A DNA stretch of 60,570 bases from Paracoccus marcusii (GCF_006151785.1 NZ_VDDD01000005.1:1-60570), one strand, 5' to 3'; shown: positions 1 to 9,612, counted from the first letter of the stretch. Notes: generated by a model not told the origin, from the letters alone. Program-made: numbers and translations.

Positions 1-133
1 TCTGGTCATAGGCGCGGAATTCGCCGAAGTACTTCGTGATGGCCGCCGTCAGCGTCGTCTTGCCGTGGTCAACATGGCCGATCGTGCCGATGTTGACGTG
101 CGGTTTGTTCCGTTCAAACTTTGCCTTTGCCAT
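1..133 (-). CDS. tuf: Elongation factor Tu, N-terminal fragment (cut by window edge)
   Basis: Only the first 44 codons are in the window. They begin [20 protein letters not shown] and carry the G1/P-loop GHVDHGKT at about residues 19-26, which identifies the GTPase that delivers aminoacyl-tRNA to the ribosome. The ATG at 133-131 has an AGGAGG-type ribosome binding site 5 bases upstream. The upstream DNA holds an oppositely oriented gene and no fusA, so this copy is not directly behind fusA; many Proteobacteria carry two tuf copies. Confidence 0.97.
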   Translation of the reverse strand, partial: MAKAKFERNKPHVNIGTIGHVDHGKTTLTAAITKYFGEFRAYDQ

Positions 134-193
134 GTGGGCCTCCTGGATCCGCGGGGCATGGCTGAAAGGGCCCCGGATTGACGTGCGCCGCGA

Positions 194-221
194 TGTATAA
201 GGCCCGCGCGGGGAAATCAAG
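194..221 (-). promoter_or_regulatory. Candidate sigma-70 promoter of tuf
   Basis: On the minus strand a -35 like CTTGAT and a -10 like TATACA lie 16 bases apart, about 60 bases upstream of the tuf start. This is the only clearly AT-rich -10 in the 230-base gap between tuf and the divergent DUF533 gene. The assignment rests on motif match alone. Confidence 0.45.
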
Positions 222-364
222 GGCGGGCTTGCGTGCCGTGGCTAATCATGTCGGGGTCGGGGCGCCTGCCCGCCTCTTTGCAGGAACCGCCGGGCGACCC
301 ATATCGTTTGGCAGCGCAAGGCGCCGGGCCATCAGGTCCGCGCCCATCCACAAGGGGGATTCGC

Positions 365-1183
365 ATGAGCCTGATGAGAAGCCTGACCAAGGTCGCCGCC
401 GGCGTGATGCTGGCCAAGGGGATCGGCACGATGATGAACAACCAGCATGGCGGGCGTCCCGGCCAGCGCAAGGCCAGCGGCGGCCTGCTGGACAACCTGC
501 TGGGCAACAACACCGGCGGTACGTCGGGCGGCAGCCTGAACCAGATGCTGGGCCGCGCCCTTGGCGGCGGCACCGGGACGGGCAGCGGTTCGCTTGGCGG
601 CCTGCTGGACAAGCTGGGCGGCCAGCGCGGCGGCAGCAGCATGGGTGGCGGCAGCCTGGGCGGAATGCTGGGCGGCCTTCTGGGCGGCGCGGCCGCGGGC
701 GGTGCGGCGGGCCACCTGGCCACCAAGGGATCGCAGGAAAAGAACAATGCCACTTTTGGTGCGCTGTTCGACGATGCGCTGGCCCATGACGGCGAGCCGC
801 AGGTCGCGCCCACCCCGGAACAGAATGCCATCGCCGGGCTGATGCTGCGCGCGATGATCCAGGCGGCCAAGTCCGACGGCCATGTCGACGACACCGAACG
901 CCAGCGCCTGCTGGGTCATCTGGGCGATGATCTGGACGATGACGAACGCCAGTTCATCCGCGACCAGATGGCCGCGCCCGTCGATGCAGCGGGCCTTGCC
1001 CGCGAGGTCCCCGAGGGCATGGAGCGTCAGGTCTATCTGATGTCACTGCTGGCGATCGACTTCGACAGCGAGGCCGAGGCCCGCTATCTGAATGACCTGG
1101 CAACCGCGATGAAGCTGGACCGCGCCACCGTCAACGCCGTCCATGCCGAGGCGGGCGTGATGCCGCTTTACAACGGCGCCTGA
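365..1183 (+). CDS. DUF533 / TerB-family protein
   Basis: The 272-residue product has a low-complexity Gly/Leu/Gln-rich N-terminal half (roughly residues 30-120, many GGLLG-type units). A C-terminal helical domain starts near NATFGALFDD and has acidic TerB-like signatures (KSDGHVDDTER, LAIDFDSEAEA). This is the layout of YebE-like DUF533 proteins, often labelled tellurite resistance TerB family; their biochemical role is not established. The ATG at 365 is preferred over an upstream in-frame ATG at 233 because AAGGGGG sits 8 bases before it. A strong terminator follows, so it is probably a single-gene unit. Confidence 0.85.
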   Translation: MSLMRSLTKVAAGVMLAKGIGTMMNNQHGGRPGQRKASGGLLDNLLGNNTGGTSGGSLNQMLGRALGGGTGTGSGSLGGLLDKLGGQRGGSSMGGGSLGGMLGGLLGGAAAGGAAGHLATKGSQEKNNATFGALFDDALAHDGEPQVAPTPEQNAIAGLMLRAMIQAAKSDGHVDDTERQRLLGHLGDDLDDDERQFIRDQMAAPVDAAGLAREVPEGMERQVYLMSLLAIDFDSEAEARYLNDLATAMKLDRATVNAVHAEAGVMPLYNGA

Positions 1184-1199
1184 GACCGCGCCGACCATC

Positions 1200-1230
1200 G
1201 CCGCCGTCCCATCGGGGCGGCGGCTTTTTC
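1200..1230 (+). terminator. Rho-independent terminator after the DUF533 gene
   Basis: An 11-bp GC-rich stem (GCCGCCGTCCC pairing with GGGGCGGCGGC) closes a 3-base loop and is followed by five T. It starts 16 bases after the stop codon. Confidence 0.85.
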
Positions 1231-1264
1231 ATGGGCGGTTGATCTTTCTTGTCCCGGACGGACC

Positions 1265-1289
1265 GGAACATTCGCCGTGCTGTGCGGTT
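1265..1289 (+). promoter_or_regulatory. EcfG-type (general stress sigma) promoter of the SDR gene
   Basis: GGAAC and GGTT are separated by exactly 16 bases, 33 bases upstream of the SDR start codon. The alphaproteobacterial general stress sigma factor EcfG recognises GGAAC-N16/17-cGTT, so this is a near-consensus site. It fits the stress-protein character of the downstream SDR. No TTGACA/TATAAT pair is evident here. Confidence 0.6.
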
Positions 1290-1321
1290 GGCCTGCGAAC
1301 CGCAAACGCATGAGGCCACAG

Positions 1322-2230
1322 ATGTCCGATACCCCCGCCCGTCCCCCGTTCCGCAGTGGCGCCATCGCCGAGCCGCGCCTTCCCGCCCCCGATTTCCCTG
1401 CGCAGGAACAGCCCTTTCCCGGCCTTGCCCAGAAGATGGACCCCCTGCCCGACCATGGCGAGACCAGCTATCGCGGCGCAGGCCGCCTATCGGGCAAGCG
1501 CGCCCTGATCACCGGCGGCGACAGCGGCATCGGCGCCGCAGCAGCCATCGCCTTTGCCCGCGAAGGCGCGGACGTCGCCATCTGCTATCTGCCCGACGAA
1601 CAGGCCGATGCCGACGCGGTCGTCTCGCTGATCGAGGCGGAGGGCCGCGTGGCCGTCGCCGTTCCGGGCGACCTGCGCGACGAGGGCTTCTGCAAGGAGA
1701 TGGTCGAGAGCGCCGTGTCCCAGCTGGGCGGGCTGGACATCCTGGTCAACAATGCCGGTCGCCAGCAGTTCTGCGAAAAGCTGGAGGACCTGACGACCGA
1801 GGATTTCGACGCCACGATGAAGACCAACATCTATGCGCCCTTCTGGGTGACGCGGGCCGCGCTGCCCCACATGGATGCGGGCGCATCGATCATCATCACC
1901 TCTTCGGTGCAGGCGTTCTCGGGGTCGGCGCATCTGTTCGACTATGCGCAGTCCAAGGCCGCGAACGTGGCATTCGCGCAGTCGCTGGCGAAACAGCTGG
2001 CCCCGCGCGGCATCCGCGTGAATGCGGTCTGTCCCGGCCCCTACTGGACCGCGCTGCAGATCAGCGGCGGCCAGCCGACCGACAAGGCAAAGGAACATGG
2101 CGCAAGCCAACCCCTGGGTCGCCCCGGGCAGCCGGTCGAGATCGCGCCGATCTATGTGCTGCTGGCCTCGGACGAGGCCAGCTATATCACCGGCGAATAT
2201 TTCGGGTCCGTCGGCGGCGGCGGGCTCTGA
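1322..2230 (+). CDS. SDR-family oxidoreductase (general stress protein 39 / YghA type)
   Basis: This 302-residue classical short-chain dehydrogenase has a ~45-residue N-terminal extension typical of the YghA/GSP39 subgroup. A cofactor motif TGGDSGIG follows, then NNAGRQ, the catalytic serine in SSVQAFSG, and YAQSK (YxxxK active site). It should reduce or oxidise a small carbonyl compound with NAD(P)H; the substrate cannot be read from sequence. The start at 1322 is backed by GAGG 6 bases upstream; an in-frame ATG at 1277 lies inside the promoter spacer. An EcfG-like promoter suggests stress induction. Confidence 0.9.
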   Translation: MSDTPARPPFRSGAIAEPRLPAPDFPAQEQPFPGLAQKMDPLPDHGETSYRGAGRLSGKRALITGGDSGIGAAAAIAFAREGADVAICYLPDEQADADAVVSLIEAEGRVAVAVPGDLRDEGFCKEMVESAVSQLGGLDILVNNAGRQQFCEKLEDLTTEDFDATMKTNIYAPFWVTRAALPHMDAGASIIITSSVQAFSGSAHLFDYAQSKAANVAFAQSLAKQLAPRGIRVNAVCPGPYWTALQISGGQPTDKAKEHGASQPLGRPGQPVEIAPIYVLLASDEASYITGEYFGSVGGGGL

Positions 2231-2261
2231 GCGACCCTTCCGGGCAGCTCAACCGCCTTGG

Positions 2262-2293
2262 ACCCTCGCGGCACGTCTCGGCGTCGCGAGGGG
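2262..2293. terminator. Hairpin between convergent SDR and parC genes
   Basis: CCCTCGCG and CGCGAGGG form an 8-9 bp stem around a 14-base loop in the 70-base gap between two convergent stop codons. There is no T-run on either strand, so termination strength is uncertain. Confidence 0.4.
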
Positions 2294-2300
2294 TGCCGCT

Positions 2301-4544
2301 TCAGGCAAAGCGGTTGTCGCGCGGGAAACCGCGCGGCGCCATTCGGCCGGCACTGCCCCGCTTGCCCAGCCATTCGGTCAGGTCCGGTTCGGTCCGGGTC
2401 TTGCCGCCGGTCATGGGCCAGGACAGGCCCTGCGCCAGCGTCAGGCAGATCGCATCGACCAGCTCATCCGCCTTGATCAGCCCACCGCCCTTGCCAAAGC
2501 GCTGCAGCCGCACGCCCTTGCCGCGTGCCATCTCGGGCAGTTCGGCCAAGGGAAAGACCAGCATCTTTCGGTTTTCGCCAACCACGGCGACGTGGTCGCC
2601 CGATACCGGACGACACAGCAGCGCGTCGCCATTCAGGACCTGCTTTCCGGTCTTTGTCTGAGCCAGGATGTCCCCCGCGCCCACGATGAACCCGTCGCCC
2701 GCCCGAGATGCCACCAGATACTTCGCCCCCTCGCGCCACGGGAACATGGCGATGACCTGCGCCTCGTTGGGCAGATCGACCATCAGGCGCAAGGGTTCTC
2801 CCATCCCGCGCCCGCCGGGCAGCGTGTTGACCGGAAGGGTGTAGAACCGCCCGTTCGACGCGAATATCATCAGCTTGTCGGTCGTCTCGGCATGCAGGGC
2901 CTGGCCGGGGCCGTCGCCGTCCTTGAACTTCAGTTCGGCGTCCAGCGGCTGATGGCCCTTCAGGGTGCGGATCCAGCCCATCTTCGACAGGACCACGGTC
3001 ACCGGCTCACGCTCGATCATGGCCTCCAGGTCGATCACGGGCATCTCGGTGGCCTCGCTGATCGTGGTGCGGCGCTGACCCTCGGGGCGCGACTTGCCGA
3101 ACAGGTTGCGCACCTCCTTCAGCTGGTCGGCGATGCGCGCCCATTGCGCGGCCTCGCTGTCCAGCATCGCCTGAAGCCCCTCGCGTTCGGTCAACAGGGC
3201 GTCGCGTTCGGCGCGCAGCTCGATCTCCTCTAGCTTGCGCAGGGCGCGCAGGCGCATGTTCAGGATCGCCTCGACCTGCACGTCGTTCAGGCCGAACTCG
3301 GCCATCATCACGGCCTTGGGCTCGTCCTTGGTCCGAATGATCTCGATCACGCGGTCCAGGTTCAGATAGGCGACCAGATAGCCTTCCAGCACCTCCAGGC
3401 GCGACGCGATCTTGTCCAGACGATAGGCCGCGCGGCGCACAAGAACGTCGCGGCGGTGGTCCAGGAACGCGCGCAGGACCTCCTTGAGCGAGCAGACCTT
3501 GGGCACGCGGCCGTCGATCAGCACGTTCATGTTCAGGTTGAACCGGATCTCCAGGTCGCTGGCGCGGAACAGCGCGCCCATCAGCTGTTCGGGGTCGACG
3601 GTGCGGGCACGCGGTTCGATGACGATGCGCACGTCCTCGGCGGATTCGTCGCGCACATCGGCAAAGATCGGAATCTTGCGCGTCTGGATCAGTTCGGCCA
3701 GCCGTTCGATCAGCTTGGATTTCTGCACCTGATAGGGAATCTCGGTGACGACGATCTGCCACAGCCCGCGGCCCAGATCCTCCTGCGTCCAGCGCGCGCG
3801 CAGGCGGAACGCGCCGCGCCCGGTGCGATAGGTCTCGGCGATGCTGTCCGCCGATTCGACCAGCACGCCGCCGGTCGGGAAATCGGGCCCTTTGATCAGG
3901 GTCGCCAGCGTGTCGTCGCGCGCGTCGGGCGTCTTGATCAGATGCAGGCAGGCGTCCACGACCTCGTGCAGGTTGTGGGGGGGGATGTTGGTTGCCATGC
4001 CTACCGCGATCCCCGACGCACCGTTGGCCAGCAGGTTCGGAAAGGCCGAGGGCAGCACGACCGGCTCGCTCAGCGTACCGTCATAGTTGGGGCGGAAATC
4101 GACCGAATCCTCGGCCAGGCCATCCATCAGCGCCTCGGACGTCGCGGCCAGGCGGGCCTCGGTGTATCGCGCAGCGGCAGGGTTGTCGCCGTCAATGTTG
4201 CCAAAGTTCCCCTGCCCGTCCACCAGCGGATAGCGCATGGCGAAATCCTGGGCCAGGCGGGCCATCGCGTCATAGATCGCGGCGTCGCCATGCGGGTGAT
4301 AGTTGCCCATCACGTCGCCGGTGATCTTGGCCGACTTTCGGAACGCCCCGTTGGGCGCCAGGCGCAGTTCGCGCATCGCATAGAGGATGCGGCGGTGCAC
4401 CGGCTTCAGCCCGTCGCGGGCATCGGGCAGCGCGCGGTGCATGATCGTGGACAGCGCATAGGTCAGGTACCGCTCGCCGATCGCGCGGCTGAGGGGTTCG
4501 GAAGAGGTGCCCTGTTCGGGCTGGGGGATCAGATCGTCGGCCAT
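2301..4544 (-). CDS. parC: DNA topoisomerase IV subunit A
   Basis: The 747-residue protein is the breakage-reunion subunit that decatenates daughter chromosomes together with ParE. The winged-helix and tower domains contain [15 protein letters not shown] and the active-site tyrosine, Tyr127, in AAARYTEA. A coiled-coil stretch rich in [16 protein letters not shown] follows, then the C-terminal beta-pinwheel domain. It is ParC rather than GyrA because it lacks an obvious GyrA-box (QRRGGKG-like) and has ParC length. The ATG at 4544 ([11 protein letters not shown]) is chosen over a longer in-frame start at 4631. The E. coli Ser80 position is alanine. Confidence 0.95.
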   Translation of the reverse strand: MADDLIPQPEQGTSSEPLSRAIGERYLTYALSTIMHRALPDARDGLKPVHRRILYAMRELRLAPNGAFRKSAKITGDVMGNYHPHGDAAIYDAMARLAQDFAMRYPLVDGQGNFGNIDGDNPAAARYTEARLAATSEALMDGLAEDSVDFRPNYDGTLSEPVVLPSAFPNLLANGASGIAVGMATNIPPHNLHEVVDACLHLIKTPDARDDTLATLIKGPDFPTGGVLVESADSIAETYRTGRGAFRLRARWTQEDLGRGLWQIVVTEIPYQVQKSKLIERLAELIQTRKIPIFADVRDESAEDVRIVIEPRARTVDPEQLMGALFRASDLEIRFNLNMNVLIDGRVPKVCSLKEVLRAFLDHRRDVLVRRAAYRLDKIASRLEVLEGYLVAYLNLDRVIEIIRTKDEPKAVMMAEFGLNDVQVEAILNMRLRALRKLEEIELRAERDALLTEREGLQAMLDSEAAQWARIADQLKEVRNLFGKSRPEGQRRTTISEATEMPVIDLEAMIEREPVTVVLSKMGWIRTLKGHQPLDAELKFKDGDGPGQALHAETTDKLMIFASNGRFYTLPVNTLPGGRGMGEPLRLMVDLPNEAQVIAMFPWREGAKYLVASRAGDGFIVGAGDILAQTKTGKQVLNGDALLCRPVSGDHVAVVGENRKMLVFPLAELPEMARGKGVRLQRFGKGGGLIKADELVDAICLTLAQGLSWPMTGGKTRTEPDLTEWLGKRGSAGRMAPRGFPRDNRFA

Positions 4545-4669
4545 GCGCCTTGGATAGGCCCCATGGCCCGCCCGGTCCAGATCGAAAAGCTGGCCGGGAA
4601 CGCTGCCGTCCGCGTGGCGTTGGACGATCAAATCGGTTAATCCGATGGCCGCAACGGGGGACGGGCGCG

Positions 4670-5185
4670 ATGATCAGGCTGGGACTGCTGATGCTGGTGA
4701 CGCTGCTGGGCGTGTTCATGACGCTGGACCGGTTCGGCCAAGGCGACCTGCGGACCGAACGCAAGCCGGAACCGGCAACGCGGGCCAGCGCCGCGACCGA
4801 TGCGGGCGCGCCGTCGCTGACCGCCCCTGCGGCCGGCACCCTGCCCGCGACCCCGCCGGTCGACATCGTCCCCGCCGCCAGCCAGACCCCGGAACGCACG
4901 CAGCGCTTTCCCGGTCCGCCGTTGGAACCGTCGCCCGAATATGCGGGGGCGACACCGGAGGCCGCGCAAGCTGTGCCTGCCGACGGGCCGGTGCTGTATG
5001 TCACGGCCGACCGGGTGAACATGCGCGCAGGCGCGGGCACCGACAATCCGGTCGTGGCCAGCCTGACCGGCGGATCGGCGGTGCAGGCCTTGGGACCGAC
5101 GGGCGGCGAATGGGTGCAGGTGCAGACGGCCGAAGGCCAGCAGGGATTCGTCTCGGCCCAGTTCCTGACGTCCGACGCCCCATGA
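4670..5185 (+). CDS. Bacterial SH3-domain protein, membrane-anchored
   Basis: The 171-residue product starts with one hydrophobic segment ([19 protein letters not shown]), best read as a signal anchor. A Pro/Ala-rich linker follows, then a C-terminal SH3_3 domain from about residue 105 ([18 protein letters not shown] to WVQVQT and GFVSAQFL). Such domains usually act in the periplasm and bind cell-wall components; no enzyme domain is present. The ATG at 4670 follows GGGGGACGGGCGCG. Its stop overlaps the start of the next SDR gene by 4 bases, so the two are translationally coupled. Confidence 0.85.
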   Translation: MIRLGLLMLVTLLGVFMTLDRFGQGDLRTERKPEPATRASAATDAGAPSLTAPAAGTLPATPPVDIVPAASQTPERTQRFPGPPLEPSPEYAGATPEAAQAVPADGPVLYVTADRVNMRAGAGTDNPVVASLTGGSAVQALGPTGGEWVQVQTAEGQQGFVSAQFLTSDAP

Positions 5186-6000
5186 GGCGCGTGCTGATCA
5201 CCGGCTGTTCGTCGGGCATCGGCCTGGACGCCGCGCGCCACCTGCAGGCGCAGGGCTGGCAGGTCGTGGCCACCTGCCGCACCCCGACGGACATCGCCGC
5301 CCGGCAGGCCGAAGGGATGGAGTGCCTGCCCCTGGACCTTGCGTCCGAGGACAGCGTCGCCGCCTGCGCCGAGGCCGCGCTGGCCGGCGGTCCGATCGAC
5401 GCGCTGGTCAACAACGCGGCGTTCGCCCTGCCCGGCGCGGTCGAGGACATGCCCCGCGGCGCCCTGCGCGCCATCTTCGAGGTCAATTTGCTTGGCACGC
5501 ATGACCTGACCACCCGGCTGATCCCGCATTTCCGCGACCGCGGTGCGGGGCGGATCGTCACCATCAGTTCGGTCCTGGGGCTGGTCGGCATCCCGTGGCG
5601 CGGCCCCTATGTGGCCACGAAATTCGCGCTGGAGGGGCTGACCGACGTGCTGCGCCTCGAGATGCACGGCACCGGCATCCACGTCACCCTGATCGAGCCG
5701 GGGCCCATCACCAGCCGCATTCGCGAAAACGCCATCCCGCATTTCGAGCGGTGGGTGAACTGGCAGGCCAGCCCGCGCGCCGACCAGTACCACGCCAGCC
5801 TGCTCAAGCGCCTCTATGAGCCCTCGGGCAAGGACCGGTTCGAGCTGCCGCCGCGCGCGGTCAGCGACCGCATCCTGACCGCGCTGACGGCGGCGAATCC
5901 CGCCCCGCGCTACTATGTCACGGCGCCGACGCGCATTTCCGGGGTCGCGCGGCGGGTTCTGCCGACCCGCGCTCTGGACTGGTTTGCGCGGCGCAACTAG
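5182..6000 (+). CDS. SDR-family NAD(P)-dependent oxidoreductase
   Basis: This 272-residue classical SDR has the cofactor motif TGCSSGIG at residues 7-14, NNAAFA, the catalytic serine in ISSVLGL and YVATKFALEG (YxxxK). The C-terminal half (GPITSRIRENAI) resembles the retinol/steroid dehydrogenase-like SDRs common in Rhodobacteraceae. The substrate is unknown. ATG overlaps the preceding TGA (ATGA), placing it in an operon with the SH3 protein. HIG1 and adenosyltransferase genes follow within 30 bases on the same strand. Confidence 0.9.
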   Translation: MRRVLITGCSSGIGLDAARHLQAQGWQVVATCRTPTDIAARQAEGMECLPLDLASEDSVAACAEAALAGGPIDALVNNAAFALPGAVEDMPRGALRAIFEVNLLGTHDLTTRLIPHFRDRGAGRIVTISSVLGLVGIPWRGPYVATKFALEGLTDVLRLEMHGTGIHVTLIEPGPITSRIRENAIPHFERWVNWQASPRADQYHASLLKRLYEPSGKDRFELPPRAVSDRILTALTAANPAPRYYVTAPTRISGVARRVLPTRALDWFARRN

Positions 6001-6027
6001 GTTGGCGGCCGAAAGGCGGTGTCCCCC

Positions 6028-6228
6028 ATGCCCGATCAATCCCTGTTCCTTGTCACGATCCTGTCCGTCGGGGTCGTCATCGCGATCCTGCTGACGGGGA
6101 TCGGCGGCTTTGCCAAAGGCGGCGATTTCAACCGCAAGCATGGCAACCGCATGATGCGCTGGCGGCTGTATGCCCAGGTCGCCGCGCTGGTCATCCTGAT
6201 GCTGTTTTTGTGGCTGAGGTCGATTTGA
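6028..6228 (+). CDS. HIG1-domain twin-transmembrane protein
   Basis: The 66-residue protein has two hydrophobic helices joined by a polar loop (GGDFNRKHGNRMMRWR), the pattern of the hypoxia-induced HIG1 domain. Alphaproteobacterial and mitochondrial relatives associate with respiratory complexes, but function here is inference. The ATG at 6028 is used; a GTG at 6019 is possible but worse spaced from GGCGG. The final A of its TGA is the first base of the next gene's ATG, indicating tight coupling with the cobalamin adenosyltransferase. Confidence 0.8.
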   Translation: MPDQSLFLVTILSVGVVIAILLTGIGGFAKGGDFNRKHGNRMMRWRLYAQVAALVILMLFLWLRSI

Positions 6229-6800
6229 TGGTCGTTCTGAACAAGATCTATACCCGCACCGGCGACAAGGGCGACACCGCCCTGTCCGACGGCAGCCGCG
6301 TGGCCAAGCACGACCCCCGTGTCGAAGCGTACGGCACCGTCGACGAACTGAACGCGACCCTGGGCCTGTGCCGCCAGCATGCGACGGGCGATCTGGCCGA
6401 ACGCATCGCCGTGATCCAGAACGACCTGTTCGACCTGGGCGCCGACCTGTCGCGCCCGAACATGGCCGCGGACGATCAGGCGGGCTATCCGGTCCTGCGC
6501 ATCATCGACGCCCAGATCGACCGCCTCGAGGCCGAGATCGACGCGATGAACGCCAACATCGCGCCGCTGCGCAGCTTCATCCTGCCCGGTGGCAGCGCGC
6601 TGGCTGCGCATCTGCACCTGTCGCGGACGGTGGCGCGCCGGGCGGAACGCCGCGCCACCGAACTGCTGGCGGGGGGCGACGTGAACGCCAGTGCGATCCG
6701 CTATCTGAACCGGCTGTCGGACTGGTTGTTCGTCGCGGGCCGCGTGGCCAACAACGACGGCGCGGACGATATCCTGTGGGTGCCGGGCGCCAGCCGCTGA
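6228..6800 (+). CDS. Cob(I)alamin adenosyltransferase, PduO type
   Basis: The 190-residue enzyme transfers the adenosyl group of ATP to cob(I)alamin, making the coenzyme B12 form used by mutases. The N-terminal ATP-binding signature TRTGDKGDTALSDGSRV (residues 8-24) and the C-terminal signature RTVARRAERRATEL plus YLNRLSDWLFV are diagnostic of the PduO-type fold. It overlaps the HIG1 gene by one base. etfB begins 112 bases downstream, after a gap large enough for its own promoter. Confidence 0.95.
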   Translation: MVVLNKIYTRTGDKGDTALSDGSRVAKHDPRVEAYGTVDELNATLGLCRQHATGDLAERIAVIQNDLFDLGADLSRPNMAADDQAGYPVLRIIDAQIDRLEAEIDAMNANIAPLRSFILPGGSALAAHLHLSRTVARRAERRATELLAGGDVNASAIRYLNRLSDWLFVAGRVANNDGADDILWVPGASR

Positions 6801-6911
6801 CGGGGGCGTCGCCGCAAACGCTGCGTCCTGTGACGCTTTTGCCCTGTCCTTGCCGGATTTCCCTGTCTAACAATCCTGCGACAGATGACGCAAACAAAGG
6901 GAGAGAGGCCG

Positions 6912-7670
6912 ATGAAAGTCCTCGTGCCAGTCAAGCGCGTGATCGACTATAACGTGAAGGCCCGCGTGAAGGCGGACGGATCGGGTGTCGATCTGGCCAA
7001 CGTGAAGATGTCGATGAACCCCTTCGACGAGATCGCCGTCGAAGAAGCCATCCGCCTGAAGGAAAAGGGCGCGGCCACCGAGATCGTGGCCGTCAGCATC
7101 GGCGTCAAGCAGGCCGCCGAAACCCTGCGCACCGCGCTGGCCATGGGGGCGGACCGCGCCATCCTAGTCGTCGCCGCCGATGACGTGCATCAGGACATCG
7201 AACCGCTGGCCGTCGCCAAGATCCTCAAGGCCATCGTCGATGCCGAACAGCCGCAGCTGGTCATCGCCGGCAAGCAGGCGATCGACAACGACATGAACGC
7301 GACCGGACAGATGCTGTCGGCCCTGCTGGGCTGGAGCCAGGCGACCTTTGCCAGCAAGCTGGAGATCGCGGGCGACGCGGCCCATGTCACCCGCGAGGTC
7401 GACGGCGGCCTGCAGACCATCGAGGTCAAGCTGCCCGCCATCGTGACCGCCGACCTGCGCCTGAACGAACCGCGCTATGCGTCGCTGCCCAACATCATGA
7501 AGGCCAAGAAGAAGCCGCTGGAGGAGAAGACCGCCGCCGATTACGGCGTCGACGTCACCCCGCGCCTGACCGTGGTCAAGACCCGCGAACCCGAGGGCCG
7601 CAAGGCCGGGATCAAGGTCGGCTCGGTCGACGAACTTGTGTCGAAACTCAAAGAAGCGGGGATCGTGTGA
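6912..7670 (+). CDS. etfB: Electron transfer flavoprotein, beta subunit
   Basis: The 252-residue AMP-binding subunit of ETF accepts electrons from acyl-CoA dehydrogenases and passes them, via ETF:ubiquinone oxidoreductase, to the quinone pool. It begins [16 protein letters not shown] and contains the ETF beta signature region [10 protein letters not shown] and the Ala-rich stretch [17 protein letters not shown]. The start at 6912 follows GGGAGAGAGG. The etfA start codon overlaps its stop by one to three bases, consistent with equimolar production of the heterodimer. Confidence 0.97.
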   Translation: MKVLVPVKRVIDYNVKARVKADGSGVDLANVKMSMNPFDEIAVEEAIRLKEKGAATEIVAVSIGVKQAAETLRTALAMGADRAILVVAADDVHQDIEPLAVAKILKAIVDAEQPQLVIAGKQAIDNDMNATGQMLSALLGWSQATFASKLEIAGDAAHVTREVDGGLQTIEVKLPAIVTADLRLNEPRYASLPNIMKAKKKPLEEKTAADYGVDVTPRLTVVKTREPEGRKAGIKVGSVDELVSKLKEAGIV

Positions 7671-8596
7671 TGGCTGTTCTTCTTCTGGCCGAAGTCACCG
7701 GCGGCGAACTGAACCGCGATGCGACCGCCAAGGCCGTCCATGCCGTCACCGCCCTGGGCGACGTGACCGTGCTGTGCGCCGGCGCGCAGGCGCGTGCGGC
7801 GGCCGATCAGGCCGCGACCATCGCCGGCGTCTCCAAGGTGCTGGTCGCCGAGGATGCGCGTTACGGCCACCGCTTGGCCGAACCGACCGCCGCGCTGATC
7901 GTGGCGCTGGCGGGCGACTACAGCCACATCGCGGCCCCCGCCACCACGGATGCCAAGAACGTCATGCCGCGTGTCGCGGCTCTGCTGGACGTGATGGTGA
8001 TGTCGGACGTCTCCGCCGTGATCGACGCCGACACGTTCGAGCGTCCGGTCTATGCCGGCAACGCCATCCAGACGATCACCTCGGCCGACAGCAAGAAGGT
8101 CATGACCATCCGCGTGGCCAGCTTTGACGCGGCCGGCGAAGGTCCCGCGGCGCCGGTGTCCGACGCCACGCTGGCGGACGATCCGGCCCTGTCGAAATGG
8201 CTGAACGACGAGGTCGCCCAGAACGACCGCCCCGAACTGACCTCGGCCGGACGTGTCGTGTCGGGCGGGCGCGCCCTGGGCTCCAAGGAGCAGTTCGTGA
8301 TGATCGAACAGCTGGCCGACAAGCTGGGCGCCGCCGTCGGCGCATCGCGCGCGGCGGTCGATTCGGGCTATGCCCCGAACGACTGGCAGGTGGGCCAGAC
8401 CGGCAAGGTCGTGGCGCCCGCGCTCTACGTCGCGGTCGGCATTTCCGGTGCGATCCAGCACCTGGCCGGCATGAAGGACAGCAAGGTCATCGTGGCCATC
8501 AACAAGGACGAGGAAGCGCCGATCTTCCAGGTCGCCGATTACGGCCTGGTGGGCGATTTGTTCACCATCGTCCCGGAACTGACCGAAAAGCTGTAA
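7670..8596 (+). CDS. etfA: Electron transfer flavoprotein, alpha subunit
   Basis: The 308-residue FAD-binding partner of EtfB. The C-terminal half carries the conserved FAD domain: [56 protein letters not shown] and [19 protein letters not shown]. The ATG at 7670 overlaps the etfB stop; a GTG codon three bases earlier is the only alternative. A strong terminator follows before the 3-hydroxyacyl-CoA dehydrogenase gene, so etfBA is a closed unit. Confidence 0.97.
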   Translation: MAVLLLAEVTGGELNRDATAKAVHAVTALGDVTVLCAGAQARAAADQAATIAGVSKVLVAEDARYGHRLAEPTAALIVALAGDYSHIAAPATTDAKNVMPRVAALLDVMVMSDVSAVIDADTFERPVYAGNAIQTITSADSKKVMTIRVASFDAAGEGPAAPVSDATLADDPALSKWLNDEVAQNDRPELTSAGRVVSGGRALGSKEQFVMIEQLADKLGAAVGASRAAVDSGYAPNDWQVGQTGKVVAPALYVAVGISGAIQHLAGMKDSKVIVAINKDEEAPIFQVADYGLVGDLFTIVPELTEKL

Positions 8597-8618
8597 TCCC
8601 GCACAAGGATTGCCACGG

Positions 8619-8647
8619 ACCGCCCCCCGGCGACGGGGGGCGGTTTT
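8619..8647 (+). terminator. Rho-independent terminator after etfA
   Basis: A 10-bp stem (ACCGCCCCCC with GGGGGGCGGT) around a 6-base loop ends in TTTT. Confidence 0.9.
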
Positions 8648-8706
8648 GCATTGCAGCATGTCCCGCCCCGCCCTATCGTCCCGGCGTCGGAACAGGGGAT
8701 GCAGGC

Positions 8707-9582
8707 ATGACGGTTCAATCGGTTGGCGTGATCGGCGCAGGTCAGATGGGCAACGGCATCGCGCATGTCTTTGCGGTGGCGGGCTATGACGTGCTGCTGA
8801 CCGACATCAGCCAGGATGCGCTGAACAAGGCCATCGCCCTGATCGACCGCAACTTGGAACGTCAGGTCGCCCGCGACAAGATCACCGCCGAGGTCAAGGC
8901 GACCGCCATGGGCCATATCCGCACGACGCTGAAGCTGTCGGACCTGGGCCAATGCGACCTGGTGATCGAGGCCGCGACCGAACGCGAGACGGTGAAGCAG
9001 GCGATCTTCGAGGACCTGGTCCCGCACCTGAAGCCCGAGACGATCCTGACGTCGAACACATCGTCGATCTCGATCACGCGGCTGGCCTCGCGCACCGACC
9101 GGCCCGAAAAATTCATGGGGTTCCACTTCATGAACCCCGTTCCCGTGATGCAGCTGGTCGAGCTGATCCGCGGCATCGCCACGGACGAGGCCACCTATCG
9201 CGAACTGCACGCCGTCGTCGAGAAGCTGGGCAAGACATCGGCCACCGCCGAGGATTTTCCCGCCTTCATCGTGAACCGCATCCTGATGCCGATGATCAAC
9301 GAGGCGGTCTATACGCTTTACGAGGGCGTCGGATCGGTCAGCAGCATCGACAGCGCGATGAAGCTGGGCACCAACCACCCGATGGGCCCGCTGGAGCTGG
9401 CCGATTTCATCGGCCTGGACACCTGCCTGGCGATCATGAACGTGCTGCATGACGGCTTGGCCGACACGAAATACCGCCCCTGCCCGCTGTTGACGAAATA
9501 TGTCGAGGCAGGTTGGCTGGGCCGCAAGACGGGCCGCGGCTTTTATGATTATCGCGGCGATACACCAGTTCCGACGCGCTGA
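8707..9582 (+). CDS. hbd: 3-hydroxybutyryl-CoA dehydrogenase
   Basis: This 291-residue single-domain 3-hydroxyacyl-CoA dehydrogenase interconverts 3-hydroxybutyryl-CoA and acetoacetyl-CoA with NAD(P). The Rossmann motif GAGQMGNG is at residues 10-17, the catalytic region FMGFHFMNPVPVMQLVE follows, and the dimerisation domain includes NRILMPMINEAV and HPMGPLELADFIGLDTCL. Its position after etfBA is conserved in Rhodobacterales and suggests a role in short-chain acyl-CoA metabolism. It lies behind a terminator and therefore probably has its own promoter. Confidence 0.95.
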   Translation: MTVQSVGVIGAGQMGNGIAHVFAVAGYDVLLTDISQDALNKAIALIDRNLERQVARDKITAEVKATAMGHIRTTLKLSDLGQCDLVIEAATERETVKQAIFEDLVPHLKPETILTSNTSSISITRLASRTDRPEKFMGFHFMNPVPVMQLVELIRGIATDEATYRELHAVVEKLGKTSATAEDFPAFIVNRILMPMINEAVYTLYEGVGSVSSIDSAMKLGTNHPMGPLELADFIGLDTCLAIMNVLHDGLADTKYRPCPLLTKYVEAGWLGRKTGRGFYDYRGDTPVPTR

Positions 9583-9612
9583 CTGTCGCATTCAGGCGGG
9601 CGCGCCCTGAGA

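Noticed and set aside
4270..6141. 623-codon minus-strand open frame across the SH3, SDR and HIG1 genes
   Set aside because: It is antisense to three well-supported genes and continues into an out-of-frame part of parC.
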